From CAZQYB01 sp964597535 (GTDB taxonomy: Bacteria; Planctomycetota; Phycisphaerae; Sedimentisphaerales; Anaerobacaceae), in the NCBI GenBank assembly GCA_964597535.1, contig CAZQYB010000017.1, positions 1-25,747 of the forward strand: a stretch of DNA of 25,747 bases, in the 5' to 3' direction. This document shows, piece by piece, positions 1 through 8,551 of this stretch. The number at the start of each line of letters is the position of its first letter. The first letter of the stretch is position 1. The position numbers were made by a program, and so were the translations under genes. Below the pieces are notes generated by a model. The model saw nothing but the letters and a program-made list of their open reading frames with translations, had not been told where the DNA came from and ran no database searches.

Positions 1-33
1 ATTGCCACGGCGGCTTTGTCGCCTCGCAATGAC
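1..33. repeat. REP-like palindromic element (left edge cut by the window)
   Basis: The first 30 bases fold on themselves: outer arms ATTGC (1-5) and GCAAT (26-30), inner arms GGCGGC (9-14) and GTCGCC (18-23), with a TTT loop. Read on the minus strand it starts GTCATTGCGAGGCGAC, which resembles the dispersed 'cattgcgagg' intergenic palindromes common in many environmental bacterial genomes. I found no second copy in this window, so its repeat status is inferred from resemblance only. Confidence 0.4.
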
Positions 34-68
34 AACTCCTCAAATCAAAAGCGACGGAGTACTGGGGT

Positions 69-118
69 TTGTAAATGTCTTGTAAATGTGCCCGGCAGCG
101 ATTTTACATACATTTTAC
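69..118. promoter_or_regulatory. Phased dyad of GTAAA/TTTAC motifs (candidate operator)
   Basis: Two tandem 11-bp units begin with TTGTAAATGT (69-79 and 80-90). They are followed by two units of the opposite orientation, ATTTTAC, at 101-107 and 112-118, also 11 bp apart. The GTAAA cores at 71-75 and 82-86 therefore mirror TTTAC at 103-107 and 114-118, giving a two-plus-two dyad with helical phasing. This is the pattern expected of a cooperatively bound regulator upstream of the TPR operon. A weak promoter could overlap it (TTTACA at 103-108, TTCAAT at 125-130, 16-bp spacer). The regulator is unknown. A further 8-bp tandem repeat, GTATTGTC/GTATTGTT, lies at 133-148. Confidence 0.4.
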
Positions 119-158
119 TTTATTTTCAATTGGTATTGTCGTATTGTTAATTTAGTTG

Positions 159-331
159 CCTGCACCTCCCTGCTTTCTTGCGAAAGCAAGAAGGGAGGCA
201 CAGGTAGCAGTGGACCAAGCGGATGAGCAATGCAATACCGAAAACCGAAATGGGAACTTTTCCACGGCTGGTGAGTCTATGAGTATAAAAGCACACTTAA
301 AGCTTCACCAATGTTAGAACGGTGTCTAAGC
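159..331 (+). promoter_or_regulatory. Structured 5' leader of the TPR operon (candidate cis-regulatory RNA)
   Basis: Three hairpins precede the ribosome-binding site. P1 (159-204) has stems CCTG/CAGG, a CA/CA internal loop, CCTCCC/GGGAGG, a TGCT bulge, then TTCTTGC/GCAAGAA closed by a GAAA (GNRA) tetraloop. P2 (245-267) pairs CCG/CGG and GGAA/TTCC. P3 (302-331) pairs GCTT/AAGC and CACC/GGTG. GGTGA at 270-274 could instead pair with TCACC at 305-309, which would exclude P3. The Shine-Dalgarno sequence AAGGAG (339-344) follows at once. The layout looks like a translational switch or protein-binding leader, but I cannot match it to a known riboswitch class. The conserved GCAAA and GACGCAAAGCC elements of the c-di-GMP-I class are absent. 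Confidence 0.4.
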
Positions 332-351
332 GACATTTAAGGAGACCACAA

Positions 352-3300
352 ATGAAGAGATACATAGCTGTTTTCCTGTTGGCAGTAGTAATTGGAGCGC
401 TTTCACCTCCCGTGTTGTTGGCCCAGGCCGATGCCGCAGCCGCCTTTAAGCAGGGCAAGACCGCCTATGCGAACAGTCAGTTTGCTGAAGCGAGGGACTT
501 GTTTCTAAAGGCTTCACAGACCGATACCCGCAACCCGGAAGTTTTTCTCTGGCTTGGGAAGGCCCAGTACCAGCTTGGTGTCGTTGATAAAGCAATTACT
601 GCCTGGAGCATGACGCTAAAACTCGCCCCGGAAGAACCGTATGCCAAAAAGATGCTGGAGACACTCCGGGGGCAGCTTCTCGAAGCCGACATTAGGATAA
701 GCTTGATTAAGGTGATGTTGGAAGAAAAATTGTTGTCTGCGGCAAAGCGGGAATGCGGCAAACTTCTTGAAGACCAGGCGATGACGGATGAGCAGCGAGT
801 TGAGGTAATGACGTTAAAGGCGCGGCTTCTGCTGGCAATGGGCAGTTTTAGGGACGGCCAGGAAGTAGTCCACGAATTGTTAACCAGATACCCAAAACTC
901 GCAGATGCGGCGGAGACAACGCTCCTGTTGGGCGAGGCGAAGATGGGGGTGCGCACTAAGGTCAAAGAGGGCGTGCTTTTGTTGAAAAAGGTTGTGTCGG
1001 ATTATCCGGACACATCTTCGGCTGTGACAGCGCAGTACAGACTGATTGTCTTTTATCTCGACCGGTTACCGAATGCCGCCGATGTAAAACGGCTTGCCGA
1101 ATGGGTTGCCGCAAATACCGAGCATCAACTGGCGGAAGAGGCCCAATGGCAACTAATTGATGCGTATCTGGCTATAGCCGGGAAAGCAGGTGTCCCGAGA
1201 GCTGAGGCCAAGCTGGGTGAGTGGGACAGAGCAGCTGTCGCCACGGCAACTGAACTGCTCAACAGAACAGTCCGGGCTGAAGAAGCGCTGAAGCTGACCC
1301 GCCGAATTGTCAAGTACCTGAACAACCGTTACGCCAAAAATCGAGCATATGCTGCGGCGGCCAGCGGGTCTGAGTTGCTGCTGAAAGCGCCATTGCCGTC
1401 GTCCAGCCGTTCGGCTGTACTTCGGGCGCTGGCGCGGTACAAGACCGATTTGGCTCTCGAACAACTCGGTATCGAGGCCCGAGCCGGACGGCTCGTTGCC
1501 GGACCGCTGCCGAAAGCACTCGCAGAAGTGCTGGGAGTTTACCGCACAATAAACAAGGAATTTCCGGCCGAGCCTGCCTGGCGCAACCAAGGGCACTTGG
1601 CCGAGCGAGTGCGAAAATTGGGTTTGCCGGTGCCTTGGCCAGCTAAGATTACCGAACCGAAGGCAGCTTACTCTTGGGCGGTGCAGATTGCTTTACCCAT
1701 TATCAAGGCCGATGTGGATTCCTCCGCAGTCTCCAAGGCCGTCGAGACCATCAAGGCCATTGTGGAGGACTGCGCTAAACACGAGAAACTGCCAGCCGGA
1801 GGTATGGCATTGAGCATCAACTCCCAGCTTTTGCAGGCTCTAAGGCCGACCAATCCCACCTGGACGCCTGTTATGTGGCGCCAAGTGAACTTGTTGAAAA
1901 CCGAGGCGGCTGCTGTCTTCCAAGACAACATAAAAGCTGGACGCGCCGAGGAAAATACCAGGCTCAGTGAACATCAGAAGCAGCTTTTGGCCACGCTGAC
2001 AAAGCTGGTGGAGCGTCAGGCGAGCCGCCAGGCGCCAAGGGCTCTAAAAGAACTGCGTGGCCACCTTAAGCTTTGGGTCAAACATAGACACTATAAAGTC
2101 GCTCAGGAGGCGTACAGGCAGCTGGCAGAATCGCTGCCGGAGGCACAGCAGAGACAGGCAGGGCTGACTGTTGCCAAACTCTGGAGGCAGCAGGTGTTCA
2201 GCGAGCACAATCGTTTAATGGCCGCCGGACTGACCGTGCCGCGAGAGCTCGACCCGGTGCTGAATGAAGCGATGGAGCTTTGCTACATGCTTCAAGAGGG
2301 ATTGAATGAAGATGCTCCTTTCCTGTGGGAGGTCCGAAAGGTTTGGGATACTATTGTTGGACACTACAAGGGGCTTGAGTACTTTGATACCGCCGAAGAA
2401 GCTACAAAGGCCAAACCCTCCAAAGTTGTTGCCGCCGCTAATGAATACGCGAACCTGCAGCTTGCGAACCTGAAATTCGAGATGGCTCAGCGAGAGCTTG
2501 AGTTATTTTTGAAACAGTATAATGCTTCGAAGAAGGTTACGTTAACGCCGGCTTTCAAGACGGCAATCGAGGCCTATTTGAAGTTTATTCCCGAATGTTC
2601 CTCCAGCACGCTGCGCAGCCGGGCGGTGGCGAAAATGTTCCAGATTGCGAAGCTGTTCGAGAGGCATAGGGCCTATGATGTGGCGGTTGGAGTGTACCGC
2701 GACTTTGCGGCATTTGCTGCGAAGGTAAAGGTGCTCTCGCAGCCGGTACCAGGCGCCAGCTCCTGTAGGGAACGCGCTGCGTTCGCTGCCGCAGCCACGC
2801 TGGATGCCAGAGCGAGGATGGCTCTGTCAGAGGAAATGAAGAAACAGAAGGACCCGAAAACACCCCCGGCTCAAATCAGCAGGGAATTCACCGCAGCTAT
2901 CGAGGCCTACAAAAATTTCATCAAAGCCAATCCCAAAAGCGTATTGCTTGGCCGGGCGGTCGAGAAGATTAAGGCCGTTGCGCTGCAGTACGCCAGGGCC
3001 GATGCCTGGGATGTGGCCGATGCCATCTACGCCGGGCTGCTCGCGAAGGACCTGGCAATTCGCCATGTTGAGCGGATAGAATTTAGTCGCGGTTTGTGTC
3101 AGTTAGGCAAGGCGATGCCGGAGCATGCTAAGCAGGTGTTGACCACTTTAACGTTGAAAGAGGTACCTCGGTCGGCGGATGCGTACATAGGCAGTGCTGT
3201 AGCACGTGCAGCGAGTACAGAAGACATATCCGGTTATGGATATGGTAGTTATGCACCCGGCAAACGACTCGGTCGGCGGTCTCTTTCCACAGCTGACGAA

Positions 3301-5733
3301 TCGAACATACCGTTCGAAAAGGAGTCTTTGTCTGTATCTGATGCGAGCGGCGAGTACAATGAAGCAGCCGACCTCAAGCTCAGGGATACCCGTCTTGTAG
3401 CGGCTATTCGTCAACAGGAGGCCACGCGGGCGGCTCAAATTGCTCGGCTTCGCGAGGAACTTACATACCGGCCGGTGCGTCGGCCTCGAAAAGAGCAGGC
3501 AAGACGCCAGCCGCTGGTTTTGCCGGATGAGGAAATCGCTCGCCAGGAAAAAGCAATCAACGCCGCCTATGAAGTATTCCAGGCAATCCGCAAAAAATAC
3601 CCGAAGACGAGCACCGCTGAGCAAAGCCGTGGCGAAATCAAGGTTATGATTGACCACTGGCGAACACTGAACCAATGGCAGCGGGCGGCTGGACTGGCAG
3701 AGCGATTCCTGACAGACAATCCGACTGACAGAGAGCTTCCTCAGCTTCGCCTGAGCATTGGCCGCGACTATCTTGCCTGGGCTGCCCAGCCGGTCGAGGA
3801 CAAGTCCTCCAAGCAGTCGATGCTGGTGGAGGCGTCCCGCCGGTTTAATAAGGGCCGTGATGAGCTGGCTGGTGTTATAACCGGCTTCCCGGAGGAGCGG
3901 GCATTGCTGCAGCAGGCGCAGTGGGACATCGCCAATAGTTTCCTGGCACAGGCCAGGGTGGTTGATGCTTTCAGCCCCATGTTGGCCCGCGGCCAGTACG
4001 TCCGTGCCGCCGAGGAACTGCTGGGCCTGGCTGATAAATATTACGACCACCCTAAGATTGGGACCGTCCCGCAGATGCTGTGGAATATCTCCGGCGAGCT
4101 GTCAAGCAGAGAATACTATGACCAGGCAATTACAGTCTGGAACGCCCTGTGTATTCGCTACCCCACGCACCATTTGACTCAGGAAGCGGCTTTGAGAATT
4201 GCTCAAACCTACCAGAACAATCTGAAACAGCCGCTTCGGGCTGCGGAGGCCTATCAGGAAGTTAATGTTGCCCGCGGTGGAAACGATATCGGCATCCAGA
4301 ACGCAATTTACCAAATCGGTGTTCGGTTGAAGAATAAGAAACGCTGGGTCGAGGCGCTGCATGTACTGGAGATGTTTGTGGACAGCTTTCCACGTCATCC
4401 GCAGGCAGGTCAGGCCTTAACGATGATAGGTCAGGTCCACCAATCCAACGAGGCCTGGGAAGAGGCCATTGCTGCCTATCGCCGCGTCATAGCCGAGTTC
4501 TCCACGGGCGATTGGGTTAGGGAGGCCAAATGGTCCATTGCGGAATGCACCATTAACCTCAGCCAGTGGCGCGAGGCTATGACCGGATACGAGGATTACC
4601 AGCGTGATTACGCGAGAGACGGCAGGGCGGCAGAAGCAAAACGCAGGATTGGCATCCTCAAGGACCTTGTTCGATACCAGACGCTCGTGGATGAAAAGGA
4701 GCAGCGCAAGGCATTTGATGCCCAGTATCAGATTGCAAAGATAGTGTTGGATAAGTTGTCCAACCGAGTCAAAGCGATAATAGAGTATCGTAAAGTGGCA
4801 GCGGACTGGCCCAAAAGCCATTTGGCGGACGATGCACTTTATGCGGTGGGCACGACCTATGTGGCTATGGGAGAAATGGACAAGGCGCGGGAAGCGCTGA
4901 GGACCGTAGGGAGGCAGTACCCCGACAGCCCGTTGGCGGACGATGCCCTTTTTATGGTGGGCAAAAGTTATGAGGACGAGGCGAACAGGCTTGCCGGGGC
5001 GACTCGCGCCCAAACAGTGCAGAGAGCCCAGGAGTTGGCCCAAAAAGAGGCCTACTTCAACGTGCAACAGTTCCGTGAGCGGCAGCGGGGTAAGCAGGAT
5101 AAGCTCATACGGTCTTTGAAAATTGCTGGTAAGCACAAAAAGGCTGAGCTGGCAGAAGCGAAGGCTGCGGCGGGACAACGGACGGAGCTTGGAACTAATG
5201 TCTTACTGGAAGCCGGAGGAGCCGTCTACTTTGCCGAAGCTCTGACGGCTGTGCAGTTAGCTGACCGCCAGGACAAGGTAAACGCTGCGCTGCGCAAAGC
5301 AGTTAGCGCATACAAGGCTGCATCAAAGGTTGCCGGTGCCGACAAGGCAGGCGATGCACTGCTGAGAATGGCGACCATATATGACGAGCAGTTGAAGGAC
5401 GCGAGTGCCGCTATGACGGCCTGGTTGGAAATCGTAAGACAGTTCAGTGGAACCGGTGTCGCTGAAAGCGCAAGCTGGCGGATTGCCCAGCACTATGAGC
5501 GCGAGCGCGAATATGCCGAGGCCATCGAGGCCTATAAGGCCTTTTTGAGGAACTATCGCCGCAGCCCGAAGGCCGGCGACGCCCAGTTTGCAGTCGCGGA
5601 GAACTATGAGCATTTGGGCCAGTGGGTAAATGCGATGGATGCATATACTAATTATATCAATAACTTCCCGAGAGGCCCGATGGTCAAGAAGGCACGCGAA
5701 CAAATTAACTGGATAAAAGCTTACAGACTATAA
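352..5733 (+). CDS. Giant secreted tetratricopeptide-repeat protein (about 1793 aa)
   Basis: The start at ATG 352 is preferred over an in-frame GTG at 322, because AAGGAG at 339-344 lies 7 nt upstream and translation then opens directly with a signal peptide (MKRYIAVFLLAVVIGALS, probable cleavage after LLAQA near residue 26). The rest is mainly helical repeat. A canonical TPR pair sits near residues 30-105. Many C-terminal repeats carry the signature aromatic-Pro-x-Ser-x-x-Ala-(x)-Asp-Ala of BamD/CpoB-type envelope TPRs, for example YPDSPLADDAL and YRRSPKAGDAQF. A charged, Arg/Glu-rich, Gly/Tyr-containing stretch at about residues 955-1060 interrupts them and is probably a disordered linker. 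No membrane anchor is visible after the signal peptide, so a periplasmic scaffold is inferred. It sits 30 nt upstream of a second TPR gene. The partner is unknown. Confidence 0.85.
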   Translation: MKRYIAVFLLAVVIGALSPPVLLAQADAAAAFKQGKTAYANSQFAEARDLFLKASQTDTRNPEVFLWLGKAQYQLGVVDKAITAWSMTLKLAPEEPYAKKMLETLRGQLLEADIRISLIKVMLEEKLLSAAKRECGKLLEDQAMTDEQRVEVMTLKARLLLAMGSFRDGQEVVHELLTRYPKLADAAETTLLLGEAKMGVRTKVKEGVLLLKKVVSDYPDTSSAVTAQYRLIVFYLDRLPNAADVKRLAEWVAANTEHQLAEEAQWQLIDAYLAIAGKAGVPRAEAKLGEWDRAAVATATELLNRTVRAEEALKLTRRIVKYLNNRYAKNRAYAAAASGSELLLKAPLPSSSRSAVLRALARYKTDLALEQLGIEARAGRLVAGPLPKALAEVLGVYRTINKEFPAEPAWRNQGHLAERVRKLGLPVPWPAKITEPKAAYSWAVQIALPIIKADVDSSAVSKAVETIKAIVEDCAKHEKLPAGGMALSINSQLLQALRPTNPTWTPVMWRQVNLLKTEAAAVFQDNIKAGRAEENTRLSEHQKQLLATLTKLVERQASRQAPRALKELRGHLKLWVKHRHYKVAQEAYRQLAESLPEAQQRQAGLTVAKLWRQQVFSEHNRLMAAGLTVPRELDPVLNEAMELCYMLQEGLNEDAPFLWEVRKVWDTIVGHYKGLEYFDTAEEATKAKPSKVVAAANEYANLQLANLKFEMAQRELELFLKQYNASKKVTLTPAFKTAIEAYLKFIPECSSSTLRSRAVAKMFQIAKLFERHRAYDVAVGVYRDFAAFAAKVKVLSQPVPGASSCRERAAFAAAATLDARARMALSEEMKKQKDPKTPPAQISREFTAAIEAYKNFIKANPKSVLLGRAVEKIKAVALQYARADAWDVADAIYAGLLAKDLAIRHVERIEFSRGLCQLGKAMPEHAKQVLTTLTLKEVPRSADAYIGSAVARAASTEDISGYGYGSYAPGKRLGRRSLSTADESNIPFEKESLSVSDASGEYNEAADLKLRDTRLVAAIRQQEATRAAQIARLREELTYRPVRRPRKEQARRQPLVLPDEEIARQEKAINAAYEVFQAIRKKYPKTSTAEQSRGEIKVMIDHWRTLNQWQRAAGLAERFLTDNPTDRELPQLRLSIGRDYLAWAAQPVEDKSSKQSMLVEASRRFNKGRDELAGVITGFPEERALLQQAQWDIANSFLAQARVVDAFSPMLARGQYVRAAEELLGLADKYYDHPKIGTVPQMLWNISGELSSREYYDQAITVWNALCIRYPTHHLTQEAALRIAQTYQNNLKQPLRAAEAYQEVNVARGGNDIGIQNAIYQIGVRLKNKKRWVEALHVLEMFVDSFPRHPQAGQALTMIGQVHQSNEAWEEAIAAYRRVIAEFSTGDWVREAKWSIAECTINLSQWREAMTGYEDYQRDYARDGRAAEAKRRIGILKDLVRYQTLVDEKEQRKAFDAQYQIAKIVLDKLSNRVKAIIEYRKVAADWPKSHLADDALYAVGTTYVAMGEMDKAREALRTVGRQYPDSPLADDALFMVGKSYEDEANRLAGATRAQTVQRAQELAQKEAYFNVQQFRERQRGKQDKLIRSLKIAGKHKKAELAEAKAAAGQRTELGTNVLLEAGGAVYFAEALTAVQLADRQDKVNAALRKAVSAYKAASKVAGADKAGDALLRMATIYDEQLKDASAAMTAWLEIVRQFSGTGVAESASWRIAQHYEREREYAEAIEAYKAFLRNYRRSPKAGDAQFAVAENYEHLGQWVNAMDAYTNYINNFPRGPMVKKAREQINWIKAYRL

Positions 5734-5763
5734 AGTAACGGATATTAAAAAGGAGATGTGATT

Positions 5764-7113
5764 ATGCGGGTACATAGCTTAGTCATTATGGCAATACTTG
5801 GTCTGCTGGTAAGTTACTCGGGATTGTCGCTTGCGGCGCCAATAAAAAATGCAGAACCGGTCAAGATATCAGAGGCTGAAAAGCAATTCCGGGATGGACG
5901 CGAGGCCTTGTTCCAGGGCAGGTACGACCTGGCTGTTAAACGGCTTAAGAAAGCGGTGAAAGAGGACAAGACTAAAATTAGTTATCGGCTATACCTTGCA
6001 CGGGCTTACTACTATGATGAAAATGAGAAGGAAGCTGAAAAACTGCTGGCCGGTATCATCAAAACAACGCCTGACCACGTCGAAGCGGGACAGTTGCTCG
6101 CCGAGATTTACGCGAAACAGAAAAAGTGGGAAGACGTGGTGAGTGTTCTCGAACCGCTGCTTAAGTACCGTCACGACTATCCGACTTATCACCTGCTGGC
6201 TGAGGCCATGTACAAATTGAACGACTACAAGCAAGCCCGCAGGCACTTCGAAGAGGCCGTCAAATTGAATCCTGAAAGTGGTTCGGACTACTATCAGCTT
6301 GGCAACATTTATCTGGCGGGCAATGCCTTTGCCTTGGCAGCCGAGGCCTATCAGTCGGCTCTGCGGCTCGGAGTCCAAACTCCTATTTTGCACTATAAGC
6401 TGGGCTCGGCCTTTTTCAATTTGCGAAACTATTTTGGAAAAGTCTCACAGGTTAAGGTCAAAGGGGGTAAGTCGGGCACAATAAGCGGCGATTGGTATTT
6501 GATTGAGCCCGTGCCCGGCAAAAAAAACCTCTTCGGCGCTGCACCGAAAGAAAGTGCCGTCTTTCAGGTAGCCAAGGCCGTAGCAGACGGTATCGACGAG
6601 ACGCCTGACATTCAATTCCTGTTGGCAAACATCTATCTGAATGGTCGCCGGTATGAACAAGCGCACCAGATGTTCACAAAACTCGAAAAAACGATACCCA
6701 AGGAAGACAAAGCACTGTTCTATTACTATTACGCACAGTCGGCTTTTGGCGTCCACCAATACGATGAGTATCTCAGGACGTTGGAAAAAGCCATAAAACT
6801 GGATGAAGCCACATACAAGTCCGCTTTGGTTGATGCCTATCTGAAAGTGGCGGACCGACATAATCAAGCCGGTCAGCTCGATAAATACATCAACTTTCTG
6901 GCCAAGGCGGTACAGGAGAGTCCGGAGACTGCGTCGCTGCATTTGAAGCTCGGCTATGCGTACGAGCAGGCCCAGAAATACACCAGGGCAATTGCACAAT
7001 GGCAGATGGCCTTGAATTTAGAGCCCGAGCATCCCAAACGGATGAAACTGCTGAATCTCATTGAAAAGTACCGAAAGCAACTGTCTAAGCCGGCCGGGAG
7101 AAAGGCATCCTGA
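5764..7113 (+). CDS. Secreted TPR protein (449 aa)
   Basis: ATG 5764 is preferred to GTG 5758: the AAAAAGGAG Shine-Dalgarno ends at 5755, 8 nt from the ATG but only 2 nt from the GTG. The N-terminus is a Sec signal peptide (MRVHSLVIMAILGLLVSYSG, cleavage probably after LSLAA). Canonical TPRs follow from about residue 40 to 220, e.g. QARRHFEEAVKLNPESGSDY. A non-TPR insert of about 45 residues, Gly/Lys-rich and probably beta (around residues 222-268), comes next, then more TPRs to about residue 440. It lies 30 nt behind the giant TPR gene and before a strong terminator, so the two form an operon. A protein-protein scaffold role in the periplasm is inferred. Confidence 0.85.
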   Translation: MRVHSLVIMAILGLLVSYSGLSLAAPIKNAEPVKISEAEKQFRDGREALFQGRYDLAVKRLKKAVKEDKTKISYRLYLARAYYYDENEKEAEKLLAGIIKTTPDHVEAGQLLAEIYAKQKKWEDVVSVLEPLLKYRHDYPTYHLLAEAMYKLNDYKQARRHFEEAVKLNPESGSDYYQLGNIYLAGNAFALAAEAYQSALRLGVQTPILHYKLGSAFFNLRNYFGKVSQVKVKGGKSGTISGDWYLIEPVPGKKNLFGAAPKESAVFQVAKAVADGIDETPDIQFLLANIYLNGRRYEQAHQMFTKLEKTIPKEDKALFYYYYAQSAFGVHQYDEYLRTLEKAIKLDEATYKSALVDAYLKVADRHNQAGQLDKYINFLAKAVQESPETASLHLKLGYAYEQAQKYTRAIAQWQMALNLEPEHPKRMKLLNLIEKYRKQLSKPAGRKAS

Positions 7114-7136
7114 CGCTATCACATTTGCTATAGTTT

Positions 7137-7182
7137 CAGAGGGGCTGCGATTTTAATCGCGCCCCTCTGAGTATATCTTTTT
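7137..7182 (+). terminator. Rho-independent terminator of the TPR operon
   Basis: CAGAGGGGC (7137-7145) pairs with GCCCCTCTG (7161-7169), and inside it GCGAT (7147-7151) pairs with ATCGC (7156-7160) around a TTTA loop, with one bulged T at 7146. The stem is followed by a T-rich tract ending in TTTTT (to 7182). The reverse direction is followed by A-rich sequence, so it should act mainly on plus-strand transcripts, shielding the convergent minus-strand cluster. Confidence 0.88.
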
Positions 7183-7225
7183 ACTTACCTCAAATCAACA
7201 GTCGGCCGGATACTTTCCGATAGAA

Positions 7226-8506
7226 TTAAAGTCTCGGCAGTTCCCACCCTTTACGACGATTCTTGGTCAGATATTTGTTGGCCGCAACATCACCGATGAA
7301 CTGCTCTTTCTCGATATCGAAGTGGAGCTTGCGACCTATTCGCATCGAAACGTTGGCCATATGACACATCATTGCCGAGCGATGTCCTTCCTCAACATTG
7401 GCGGTCAGGTCGCTGACCTTTCGGCTGCGCATGGCCTTGAGCAGGTTGCCCTTATGGTCCTCGTCGCCTCGGCCCGCACCGCCGATTTCCTCGCCCCTCC
7501 TCGAGTAGGCCTTCCAGCCGCGGCGCCCGATTGATACCCAGCCGTCATCACAGTAAAAGATGTTACCGTTGTCGTGCCCCTCTTGTTTGTACGGCGTCCA
7601 CAAACGCATTTCAAACACGACAAATCCTTCGTCGTACTCAAAAACGGCCATCTGCGTATCGGGCGTCTCGTGGTCGTCATCGTACCACAACTGTCCGCCG
7701 CTGCACGAGACGGCCTTCGGAATTCCACCGCCCAGACCCCACCGAGCAATGTCAATCTGGTGGATGCCGTCGTTCCCGGTGTCACCCGTGCCGTAGTCCC
7801 ACCACCAATGCCACTTGTAGTGATAGCGGTTCTCGTTAAAAGCTCTATTCGGGGCAGGGCCAAGCCAAAGGTCATAGTGAACGTAATCGGGTGTTGCGAT
7901 GTCCGGCTTGTGACCGATTTTACCCCGTCTCTGGCAGTTAATCGCCTTAGCCATCCTGCACTTGCCCAGCTTGCCGGACTTGACGAACTCAATGCCTTCC
8001 CTGACGCCTTCCGAGCTGCGCGACTGCGTGCCGTGTTGAACGATTCTTTTGTGCTTGCGGGCCAGGTTCACCAGCAGGCGCCCCTCTGCAATCGTGTGGC
8101 TCATCGGCTTCTCGACGTAAACGTCTTTGCCGGCAACAATCGCATGCGCCGCCACCGGTACGTGATGATGGTCTGGTGTCGCAATAGAAACCATATCTAT
8201 CGACTTATCTTCCATCATTTTGCGATAGTCGGTATAAACCTTGACCTTTTCGTTGCTTTTCTCAAACTTTTCGACTTGACCGGCTATGACCTTATCGTCC
8301 ACGTCACAAAGTGCTACAACGCGCGCCCCTTCCGCTCTGTGAAAACCCTTGATATGGCCGCGGCCCTGGCCGTGAAAACCAACTACCGCCACGCGAATGT
8401 CGTTGTTTGCCCCCAGTACGCGGGAAAAGGGAGTCGCGGCAACTGCAGCCGCGCCAACGGCCACCGAACGCTTCATAAAAGTTCTGCGTGAAATGCCTTT
8501 CATCAT
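7226..8506 (-). CDS. Tat-exported Gfo/Idh/MocA-family oxidoreductase
   Basis: A 426-aa predicted NAD(P)-dependent sugar or polyol oxidoreductase. The twin-arginine signal ISRRTFMKRS (residues 5-14) and a hydrophobic Ala/Val stretch are followed by a Rossmann fold opening at VAVVGFHGQGRG (39-50). The catalytic EKP of the family is at 132-134. Its C-terminal domain has HYDLWLGPAPN and GNDGIHQIDIARWGL (about 243-257), typical of the large planctomycete subfamily and shared with the oxidoreductase at 15572-16963. Two adjacent ATGs are possible (8506 and 8503); AAGGAG is 4 and 7 nt away respectively, so 8503 is slightly favoured. It is the last gene of the minus-strand cluster, 45 nt after the preceding gene. 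Substrate unknown. Confidence 0.88.
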   Translation of the reverse strand: MMKGISRRTFMKRSVAVGAAAVAATPFSRVLGANNDIRVAVVGFHGQGRGHIKGFHRAEGARVVALCDVDDKVIAGQVEKFEKSNEKVKVYTDYRKMMEDKSIDMVSIATPDHHHVPVAAHAIVAGKDVYVEKPMSHTIAEGRLLVNLARKHKRIVQHGTQSRSSEGVREGIEFVKSGKLGKCRMAKAINCQRRGKIGHKPDIATPDYVHYDLWLGPAPNRAFNENRYHYKWHWWWDYGTGDTGNDGIHQIDIARWGLGGGIPKAVSCSGGQLWYDDDHETPDTQMAVFEYDEGFVVFEMRLWTPYKQEGHDNGNIFYCDDGWVSIGRRGWKAYSRRGEEIGGAGRGDEDHKGNLLKAMRSRKVSDLTANVEEGHRSAMMCHMANVSMRIGRKLHFDIEKEQFIGDVAANKYLTKNRRKGWELPRL

Positions 8507-8551
8507 TAATCTCCTTAAAATAACATTAAATCAGTTCAATCCAATAATCTG

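Noticed and set aside
215..250. Hammerhead-ribozyme-like segment (GGATGAG ... CGAAAAC)
   Set aside because: The invariant C of CUGAUGA is replaced and no convincing stem I/III closes it.
159..270. c-di-GMP-I riboswitch
   Set aside because: A GNRA-capped stem and a GGTAGC string are present, but the conserved GCAAA and GACGCAAAGCC elements are missing.
3148..5178. Long minus-strand ORFs of 300 and 253 aa (3148-4050 and 4417-5178)
   Set aside because: They lie wholly opposite the giant TPR gene, show no family motifs, and are shadows of its codon use.
7574..8491. Plus-strand ORF of 305 aa
   Set aside because: Antisense to a clear Gfo/Idh/MocA gene, with low-complexity composition and no ribosome-binding site.
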